The notes beneath the pieces were generated by a model. The model had not been told where the DNA came from and ran no database searches. It saw nothing but the letters and a program-made list of their open reading frames with translations. Made by a program: the position numbers and the translations under genes. This document shows, in pieces, positions 58,219 through 64,000 of a stretch of DNA of 64,000 nucleotides. Position 1 is the stretch's first letter, and every line of letters begins with the position of its first letter. Source of the DNA: Streptomyces sp. SID13031 (GTDB taxonomy: Bacteria > Actinomycetota > Actinomycetes > Propionibacteriales > Kribbellaceae); assembly GCF_010548305.1 (NCBI RefSeq), contig NZ_JAAGLV010000013.1, positions 186,001 to 250,000 of the forward strand. Direction: 5' to 3'.

Positions 58219-58577
58219 GGCGACGGGCAGGCGACGCGCTCGCATAGGGGCGCCTCGTGCGTCATGCGACTTCCGTGCGGTCTACCTCGGTGGGGAAGAC
58301 CGTTCGGGTTGCGCCGCCTGTCCGTCCGTCCGGTTCGCGCCTTACTGCTCGGCGGCGGCGTCGCTCCGGTCGATTGGGGAGACCACTGAGGCGGCCGCGG
58401 GGGCCGTCTTGTCGCTGCGGTCATCGCGGCGCAGGTGAACCTGCTCGGTGGCGATGACTGTCATCAGTCGGTGGATCGTCATGCCTGTGAGACGCACGGA
58501 ACCGGCAGGTATGACGAGGATTTGCGAAACTTTCTCGGTGTGATCGGTGACACACGGCGCGATCGCCCGGAGACCGG
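58219..58577. other. Gap between the OsmC and FUSC genes
   Basis: About 360 bp follow the OsmC terminator. Apart from the possible 46-codon minus-strand ORF at 58342-58482, I see no gene, RNA or clear regulatory element. The composition is that of the rest of the chromosome. Confidence 0.5.
58342..58482 (-). CDS. Possible 46-residue small protein
   Basis: The frame MTIHRLMTVIATEQVHLRRD is followed by a polar Ala/Ser/Asp-rich tail ending AAAEQ. Its codons are strongly G/C-ending, as in real genes here. A GTG at 58497 would extend it by five residues, with a TACC -10-like sequence upstream that could give a leaderless start. No ribosome site is clear and no family is recognised. Confidence 0.35.
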   Translation of the reverse strand: MTIHRLMTVIATEQVHLRRDDRSDKTAPAAASVVSPIDRSDAAAEQ

Positions 58578-59732
58578 CTACGTCTCGTCCAGCCCATCAG
58601 GGCGGAGCGGGACCAGTTCGCGGGCCTCGTCGTAGGTCGTACCGGTCAGTTCGAGTAGGTCGACGATGGTCGAGCGCATCTGGCCGAGTACTACGACGGC
58701 CGACAGGCCGGGGGGTGTGGGTAGTACCGCGGTGCGGCGGCCAAGCTCGCCCAGGACGCGGTGGGCGGCGACGTCGGCGGCGGGCTCGAAGAGGGACTCC
58801 GCGATCAGCCGGGTGCCGTCCGCGAGGCGGTCGAGGAGCATCGGGTACTCGTCGGGCATCCGCTCGTCGCGCCAGACGGAGACGGCGACCCGGCGTACCA
58901 GGACCCGGATGTTGCGGATAGCGCGGTCGAGCGGCTCGACCAGATCGGCGATCTCCTGGACCCGGCCGCGGTGGCGGCGGCGAAAGGGGGAGAGGCGGAC
59001 CACTGCGACGCCCTCGGCGGCAGCGCTTCGGAGGTTGTCGAGCAGGCCCTCGCTGTCGCGGGCCCGGCGGAGTGCGTCCGTGACGGCGGCGTGGTCGTTC
59101 AGGCGGAGACCATCGGCGGCCTCGATCAGGATGCCGGACAGCTCGTTGAGTACGGCGGTGGCTTGTTGCCGAGGGCGACGAATCGCGGTCGCGGGGGCGA
59201 TGGTCGCCGCGGCCAGCGCGACCACGCCACCGAGCGCCGCGTCGAGCCAGCGGTTGAAGGCGGCGCCGTCGGTGGGCAGCAAAGTGGTCACGATCGCGGC
59301 CTGGACGCCGGCCTGGGTGGTCATCAGAGTGCCGGCGCCGAGCAGGACCGCGATGCTCATCGCGAGCGCGATGACGAAGACGAGCTGAAGCGCGCCGGTG
59401 CCGAAGACCCGGACGAACAGGTCGCCGACGCCGACCCCGACGGCCACGCCGACCATCACCTCGGCGACCCGGCGCAGGCGCTGACCGAAGCTGAAACCGA
59501 GACAGACCATCGCGGCGACCGGCGCGAAGAACGGCTGCTTGTGGCCCAGGGCGTACCGGGCGATGGCCCAGGCGATGGCGGCGGCGAGGGCACACTGGGC
59601 GATGAAGAACGCGCGGTCGCGCCAGCGCTCGAGCCGACGGTTGAGGGAGGCTTTGGAACGCCGGGCAGCGCGCGGAGCGATGTCGTCACGCAGCTCGCGC
59701 AACTGCTCCAGGGTCAGCCGGACCGGATCCAT
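58578..59732 (-). CDS. FUSC family membrane protein (aromatic acid exporter-like)
   Basis: This 384-residue protein has six hydrophobic segments in residues 30-170. A cytosolic helical C-terminal half follows (about 180-384). The stretch FFAPVAAMVCLGFSFGQRLR and VAVGVGVGDLFVRVFGTGAL match the FUSC/aromatic acid exporter (DUF939-like) N-terminal region. Such proteins export aromatic acids or other toxic compounds. The start is uncertain: TTG 59753, GTG 59735 and ATG 59732 are in frame. It stands alone, divergent from the DUF5709 gene. Confidence 0.85.
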   Translation of the reverse strand: MDPVRLTLEQLRELRDDIAPRAARRSKASLNRRLERWRDRAFFIAQCALAAAIAWAIARYALGHKQPFFAPVAAMVCLGFSFGQRLRRVAEVMVGVAVGVGVGDLFVRVFGTGALQLVFVIALAMSIAVLLGAGTLMTTQAGVQAAIVTTLLPTDGAAFNRWLDAALGGVVALAAATIAPATAIRRPRQQATAVLNELSGILIEAADGLRLNDHAAVTDALRRARDSEGLLDNLRSAAAEGVAVVRLSPFRRRHRGRVQEIADLVEPLDRAIRNIRVLVRRVAVSVWRDERMPDEYPMLLDRLADGTRLIAESLFEPAADVAAHRVLGELGRRTAVLPTPPGLSAVVVLGQMRSTIVDLLELTGTTYDEARELVPLRPDGLDET

Positions 59733-59816
59733 CACCCCATCATCGGGGATCAATGGCTGGTACCAGCGCAGGGGCGCCGCCTTGATTCAGGTGGCCTGGA
59801 CAGCGAGGGTGGTGGC

Positions 59817-60320
59817 ATGACCGACAACAACCGTGAGGACTACGGCAGCTACAGCGTCGACGACGAGGACCAGCTGCAGGCGTCGGACACGCTGGACGAC
59901 CGCGGCGTGGACGATCTGCTGGACGAGGGCTACTCACCGCCCGAGAAGTGGTCCGCGGGCGAAGGCTTCGGTACCACCGCCGAGGAGGCGCTGGAGGGCG
60001 AGACGCTGGACCAGCGGATCGCGCAGGAGGAGCCCGAGCCCGACCCGTACGCCGAGGAAGCCGAGAACGTCGGCGGCCCAGAGGTCGGCCAGGTCCGCTC
60101 CGGCCGGCTGGTCGCACCGGACGAGGGCGCCCACTCCGACGAGGAGAAGGACCTGGTCGCCGAGGACGTTGGCTTCGACGGCGCCGCTGCCAGCGCCGAG
60201 GAAGCAGCCGTCCACGTGGTCAACGACGACGAGCCCTTCGAACTCGACGACGAAGACGAAACCGACCTCACCGACGTCCGCGACGTAGACCTCGGCGACA
60301 TAGGCGACCTCGAAGACTGA
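59817..60320 (+). CDS. DUF5709 acidic actinobacterial protein
   Basis: This 167-residue protein is very acidic and probably largely disordered. It carries the DUF5709 signature YGSYSVDDEDQLQASDTLDD, then DLLDEGYSPPEKWSAGEGFG, TTAEEALEGETLDQRIAQEE and EPDPYAEE. No catalytic motif is present. The function is unknown. The ATG lies 85 bp from the divergent FUSC gene. Confidence 0.88.
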   Translation: MTDNNREDYGSYSVDDEDQLQASDTLDDRGVDDLLDEGYSPPEKWSAGEGFGTTAEEALEGETLDQRIAQEEPEPDPYAEEAENVGGPEVGQVRSGRLVAPDEGAHSDEEKDLVAEDVGFDGAAASAEEAAVHVVNDDEPFELDDEDETDLTDVRDVDLGDIGDLED

Positions 60321-60348
60321 CCCCACCCCGGCAACCGCGTCCGGCCGC

Positions 60349-60441
60349 ATTTCGGCGGTTAACCGTCCAATTTGTGGGTTGTCCGGGTCACCCCGGAATC
60401 AGGGGTGACAACCCACCACCCCGGCGGTTAACCGCCGAAAT
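60349..60441. terminator. Nested hairpin between DUF5709 and P450 genes
   Basis: 17-bp arms at 60349-60365 and 60425-60441 pair exactly and each contains CGGTTAACCG. An inner GTGGGTTGT/ACAACCCAC stem lies between. The second arm includes the stop codon of the minus-strand P450 gene. Confidence 0.7.
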
Positions 60442-61783
60442 TGGGGCGGGGGGTGGCGATGATGGTGCAGCCCTCTGAGGGCACCAGGGTCACGTTTCGG
60501 GGTTTTGCTTTTTCTGGTGCTGGGGCGACAGCTCGTACGTCGTACCGGGTGAGGGCTGCGCGGAGGATTTCGGTGGATTCCAGGAGGGAGAAGCCGGCGC
60601 CGATGCAGCGGCGGGTGCCGCCGCCGAAGGGGATCCAGGTGCCGGGGGCCGGTGGGTTGTCGCCGAGGAAGCGCTCCGGGCGGAAGGTGTGGACGTCGGG
60701 GAAATGCTGTTCGTCGCCTTGGACCAGGCCGATGGCGGGCATCACGGTAGTACCGCGGGGGAGGCGGTAGCCGGCGATCTCGGTCGCTTCGGTGAGTCGG
60801 CGGCCGACCTGGTAGACGACGGGGTGCAGGCGCAGGGATTCCTTGCCCATGGCTTCCAGGTAGGCGTCGTCACCTTCGTCTGCTGCCTGCTGACCAGCCT
60901 GCAGCTGCTCGGGCATCCGGGCGAGCTCGTGGAACGCCCAGGCGAGTGAGGTCGCCGTCGTCTCGTGGCCGGCCAGCAGCAGCGTGACCAGCTGGTCCCG
61001 CAGCTCGACGTCCGACCAGGTGCCCGCGGCAAGCAGTTTCGACAGCACATCGTTGCGCTCGGCAACCGTTGGGTCGACCCGGCGGCGGGCGATCTCGTCG
61101 TACAGGATCTCGTCGACCTGCTGCTGGGCGCGCAGGAACGTTCGCCACGGCGGGAACCTCAGCAGGGTGGGGTAGAACGCGCCGAGCATGATGACCGGCC
61201 CGACCGAGACCACCTTCTCGACCAGCGGGCGCAGCCGCTCCAGCCGGTCCGAGTCCGTCACCCCGAACACCACCTGCAGGATCACCTCGAGGGTGAGGTC
61301 GCGCATCCGGTCGTGCAGCCGGAAGGGTTCGCCGACCGGCCAGGCCTCGACCTCGTCGCGGGCCAGCTGGGCGATCATCTCCGAGTACCCCCGCAGCGCG
61401 TGCCCGTTGAAGGCGGGCATCAGCTGGCGCCGCATCCGGACGTGGTCGTCATCGTCGACCAGCAGCAACGAGTGCGAGCCCATGATCGGTTCGAGCGCCG
61501 TGTTCCCCTCGCCGGCGTGCGCGATCGACGGCGGCGTACTGAACACCTCACGGATGTGCTCCGGCCGGCTGACCACCACGACCACCCGGCTTGACGGCAC
61601 CAGGCGAATCGTGAACACATCCCCGTACTGCGCCCGCAGCCGCGGGAAGAACGTTTTGCGATGCCTGGCGAACAACACCGTCTGCACGAAAGTAGGCAGC
61701 CGCGAGCCGGGCGGCAGCGCCCGCGCCGTCTCCCGATCAAGCGTTCGCGCCCCGAGCAAGGGTGTCGGCGGGGTCATTGCCAC
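60428..61783 (-). CDS. Cytochrome P450
   Basis: This 451-residue protein has all P450 landmarks. AGHETTATSLAW is the I-helix oxygen-binding motif, KESLRLHP the K-helix ExxR, and FGGGTRRCIG at about 386-395 carries the haem Cys393. It is soluble and would hydroxylate a hydrophobic substrate with electrons from a ferredoxin system not encoded here. The substrate is unknown. It lies 88 nt downstream of a PucR-type regulator on the same strand, which may control it. Its TAA lies in a hairpin arm. Confidence 0.93.
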   Translation of the reverse strand: MAMTPPTPLLGARTLDRETARALPPGSRLPTFVQTVLFARHRKTFFPRLRAQYGDVFTIRLVPSSRVVVVVSRPEHIREVFSTPPSIAHAGEGNTALEPIMGSHSLLLVDDDDHVRMRRQLMPAFNGHALRGYSEMIAQLARDEVEAWPVGEPFRLHDRMRDLTLEVILQVVFGVTDSDRLERLRPLVEKVVSVGPVIMLGAFYPTLLRFPPWRTFLRAQQQVDEILYDEIARRRVDPTVAERNDVLSKLLAAGTWSDVELRDQLVTLLLAGHETTATSLAWAFHELARMPEQLQAGQQAADEGDDAYLEAMGKESLRLHPVVYQVGRRLTEATEIAGYRLPRGTTVMPAIGLVQGDEQHFPDVHTFRPERFLGDNPPAPGTWIPFGGGTRRCIGAGFSLLESTEILRAALTRYDVRAVAPAPEKAKPRNVTLVPSEGCTIIATPRPNFGG

Positions 61784-61870
61784 CTCCTGGAAGCTATCGG
61801 CCCTTTCACGCTACTTCCGTCCGGTGAACGCCGCATGGCCGCGCCGGGTCAAGCACCCGGTGGGCAACGA

Positions 61871-63070
61871 CTAGGAGGCGTCGTGTGCCGCCAGGGCGGC
61901 TACCAGGCGGGGTAGTTGTTCTGCCTGTGCCGGATCGAGGCCGGTGAGCTTATCGACCTGGCGAAGCCGGTAGTCGACGGTGTTGGCGTGCACATGCAGC
62001 TCGGTTGCTGTCTGGCGGCGGTTGCGACCGTGGCTGAGGTAGCAGCGCAGAGTCTGGAGGAGGTCCGGCCGGGCGACCAATGGCTCCACCAGTCGAGCGA
62101 GCTGGTCACGGGCCGGACTCGGCCGGGTCAGCTGGTACTCGAGCACCAGGTCGTCCAGCCGGTGCACCCCGGCCGGCAGGCGATAGATCCGCACCACCTC
62201 GAGTAGCTCGCGCACCAGGGTGACGGCGGCTGGTACCTCCTCCGGAGCCGCTGTCGCCACGGTGAAGATCACCTCGACGCCGGCTGCCTTGCTGATCCGA
62301 TTCCTCAACTCATCAAGGTGAATGACGGATTCGGGGAGTAGAGCGATACCGTCGTCCGTCGACAGGCTCGACATCGCCGGGCCGGCAGGCGTTCGATCCA
62401 GCTCGACGCGGATCCGGCGGAGCTTGCGGCGGGCAACTATTTTGGCGTCCACGCCGGGTTGCTGTTCGTCCGCGTGCGCACCGAAAGCCAGCCCGAGTAC
62501 GACGTACCGGCTGGGGAGGCGCAGGCCGGAGCGACGGGCTACCTCGGTGGCGGGGCCGCCGTCCAGGAGAGCTGTCAGGAGGGACTGGCGAGTCGCCTGG
62601 TCTTCGCCGGCGATGGTCTGGCGCTCTTCGAAGTAGCTGGCCGACACCGCGGCGGTGACGGTCTGCAGGAAATCGAGGATCAGCCGGTTGAGCGTGAGTG
62701 CGTCTGCGAGCTCCTCCGGGCGGAAGCCGGCGGCGACGTGGTCGGCGCAGATCCGGCCGCCCAGGTGGTACGCCGCCAGCAGTGCTTCGAGCGGGACGCC
62801 CTCCTCGGCGCGGCGGGTGGCCGACTCGCGGAGTGGCTCGAGCGCGTCGCCGGTCGGTGGGCGACCGGTGCGGAAAGTCTCGATGAAGGCTCGCAGGCTG
62901 CGGTCGATCACGCGGCGGATGTCGCCTTGCAACTCCTCGCGCGGGAGCTGGGCGTAGAGCGGGATCTCGATGACCAACTGGTCCAGAACGGCGTCGACCA
63001 GCACGCCGAGACTCGCCGTCAGAACCTCGTGGGCCGGTATGCCGCCGACCATCAGCTTGTGAGCCGTCAC
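61871..63070 (-). CDS. PucR/CdaR-type transcriptional regulator
   Basis: This 399-residue protein has the family C-terminal helix-turn-helix, LQTLRCYLSHGRNRRQTATE followed by LHVHANTVDYRLRQVDKLTG. A helical GGDEF-like linker region lies in the middle (ASYFEERQTIAGEDQATRQS, then LPSRYVVLGLAFG). The N-terminal 110 residues are helical (VDAVLDQLVIEIPLYAQLPR). Such regulators respond to small metabolites and activate adjacent catabolic genes. The P450 gene downstream is the natural target, and the divergent SGNH hydrolase is another. It has an ATG/GTG-type start near 63070. Confidence 0.9.
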   Translation of the reverse strand: MTAHKLMVGGIPAHEVLTASLGVLVDAVLDQLVIEIPLYAQLPREELQGDIRRVIDRSLRAFIETFRTGRPPTGDALEPLRESATRRAEEGVPLEALLAAYHLGGRICADHVAAGFRPEELADALTLNRLILDFLQTVTAAVSASYFEERQTIAGEDQATRQSLLTALLDGGPATEVARRSGLRLPSRYVVLGLAFGAHADEQQPGVDAKIVARRKLRRIRVELDRTPAGPAMSSLSTDDGIALLPESVIHLDELRNRISKAAGVEVIFTVATAAPEEVPAAVTLVRELLEVVRIYRLPAGVHRLDDLVLEYQLTRPSPARDQLARLVEPLVARPDLLQTLRCYLSHGRNRRQTATELHVHANTVDYRLRQVDKLTGLDPAQAEQLPRLVAALAAHDAS

Positions 63071-63178
63071 AACCGATGCCCCCTGAAGTCTGGGGTCTGC
63101 CCCAGCGACCTGGTCATACTTTGTGGCCGAACATTACTCATCAAGTATCGGGTGATCAAAAGAATGCGGAGGGTGAGG

Positions 63179-64000
63179 ATGTTCGGAAGACGCTCGCTGG
63201 GCTGGGCCGGCGCGGTTTCACTGGTGACCGCGCTGCTGGTCCCGACCGCTGCCGCCCAGGCAGCGGAACCCCTGGAGTACGTCGCGATCGGCGACTCGTC
63301 GGCCGCCGGGCCGCTGATTCCGTGGCAGATCGACCTTGCTTGCCTGCGGTCGAGCATCAACTACCCGCACGTCGCGGCCGACCTGCTGGGGGCGCAACTG
63401 AAGGACGTCACCTGCTCCGGGGCGGTGGTTCCCGACTTCACGGGCAAGCAGTTCGGGTTCATACCGCCGCAGTTCTCCGCCTTGAAATCGACGACCGACT
63501 TGGTGACGGTCGCCATCGGCGGGAACGACACCGGGCTGGTCACGGCGGCGCTGAGCTGCATCAACCTGCTCCCGCCTCCGGTCGGTACTTCGTGCAAGGC
63601 GCGCTTCACCAAGGGCGGTAAGGATCAACTCGCTGCGAAGATCACGGCCACCGGTCCCGCTGTCGGTGCCGCCCTGGAGAGGATCCGTGAGCTCGCGCCC
63701 CACGCGAAGGTGCTCGTCACCGGCTATGGCACCTACATCCGTCCTGGTGGTTGCTATCCGCTGGTCCCGGTCTGGTCGGTGGACGCCGACTATCTCCAGG
63801 CGACGGTGGACCGGCTCAACACAATGCTGGCCGAACAAGCGGCGGCGCACGGCGCGCAGTACGTCGACCTGCGGACACCGAGTATCGGCCACGACGCTTG
63901 CGCACCGGTCAGCAAGCGGTGGCTCGAGGGCCTGATCCCGAGCTCGATCGCAGCACCGCTCCATCCGAGCGCGGCCGGCATGGCAGCCTTCGGCCAACTC
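63179..64000 (+). CDS. Secreted SGNH/GDSL hydrolase, 3' partial
   Basis: The 274 visible residues start with a signal peptide (MFGRRSLGWAGAVSLVTALL, cleavage near AAAQA-AEP). They continue to the window end without a stop. The SGNH blocks are present: Ser40 in VAIGDSSAAG, Asn116 in AIGGNDTG, and His262 in APLHPSAAGM. Paired Cys residues fit Streptomyces SGNH lipases and esterases with three disulfides. It should be an exported esterase or lipase. GGAGG lies 6 nt before the ATG. It is divergent from the PucR-type gene. The C-terminus is cut but very little should be missing. Confidence 0.88.
   Translation, partial: MFGRRSLGWAGAVSLVTALLVPTAAAQAAEPLEYVAIGDSSAAGPLIPWQIDLACLRSSINYPHVAADLLGAQLKDVTCSGAVVPDFTGKQFGFIPPQFSALKSTTDLVTVAIGGNDTGLVTAALSCINLLPPPVGTSCKARFTKGGKDQLAAKITATGPAVGAALERIRELAPHAKVLVTGYGTYIRPGGCYPLVPVWSVDADYLQATVDRLNTMLAEQAAAHGAQYVDLRTPSIGHDACAPVSKRWLEGLIPSSIAAPLHPSAAGMAAFGQL

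Noticed and set aside
1..64000. CRISPR arrays, insertion sequences, prophage or integrase genes
   Set aside because: No regularly spaced repeats, transposase or recombinase motifs were seen. The palindromic repeats lack target duplications and coding capacity.

Overview
The window reads as chromosomal DNA of a high-GC Gram-positive actinobacterium. Nearly every CDS has strong G/C bias at third positions, GTG starts are common, and actinobacterial families recur: a SARP/AfsR regulator, Ku, a SigB/F-type sigma factor, DUF1992, DUF5709, YqeB-like, PucR-type and NIPSNAP proteins. The mix of a sugar-acid operon, secreted proteins and repeated use of GTAC-containing codon pairs fits a Kribbella-like soil member of Propionibacteriales. 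That placement is inference. I see no tRNA, rRNA, CRISPR array, transposase, integrase or prophage gene. About 67 genes are supported, including a few small ones and one frameshifted gene.

Layout. 0-5 kb: the end of a degenerate epoxide-hydrolase-like gene, an amidohydrolase, an ArsR-type regulator/serine hydrolase/membrane protein operon, and a GT51 penicillin-binding protein whose transpeptidase motifs are lost. 5-8.3 kb: an operon of MFS transporter, esterase and ATP-grasp ligase. 8.4-15.8 kb: a secreted-protein island (I36-like inhibitor, small secreted protein, streptogrisin-type protease, aerolysin-like protein, crystallin-like protein) with a divergent 943-aa SARP regulator and an enterochelin-esterase-like hydrolase. 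15.9-22 kb: a YjbR protein, a two-component system divergent from a VanY carboxypeptidase, a small protein resembling the gyrase A tower, and YqeB/TetR genes. 22-24.5 kb: an ornithine cyclodeaminase-like gene followed by a HAL-fold lyase that is broken at a G7 run and lacks a normal MIO triad. 24.6-31.8 kb: a divergent LacI regulator with three operator-like palindromes and a six-gene minus-strand operon (KdgD, glucarate dehydratase, a TIM-barrel-like protein, two 2-hydroxyacid dehydrogenases and a PL7 alginate lyase).

31.8-49.4 kb: membrane proteins, a PaiB-like protein, a FAD oxidoreductase/aldehyde dehydrogenase pair, DUF1992, a fused E1alpha-E1beta 2-oxoacid dehydrogenase, DJ-1/PfpI with a divergent LysR, Ku, an esterase fused to SBBP-like repeats, and a SigB/F-type sigma factor. 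49.4-64 kb: NIPSNAP, a RIO kinase with a possible leader ORF, a ketosteroid-dehydrogenase-like flavoprotein, DUF5107/TPR, TetR, PI-PLC-like, OsmC, FUSC, DUF5709, a P450 with an upstream PucR regulator, and a secreted SGNH hydrolase cut by the window end.

The most notable non-coding feature is the number of long, nearly perfect inverted repeats. Most sit between convergent genes, where they probably serve as terminators. Two of them, 9 kb apart, share the same arm sequence (GTCCCGA[A/C]CGACAGGACATA) and look like members of a dispersed palindromic family. One supplies the last codons and stop of the sigma-factor gene. Another 31-bp perfect inverted repeat lies unusually in a divergent intergenic region flanked by C-rich and G-rich tracts.
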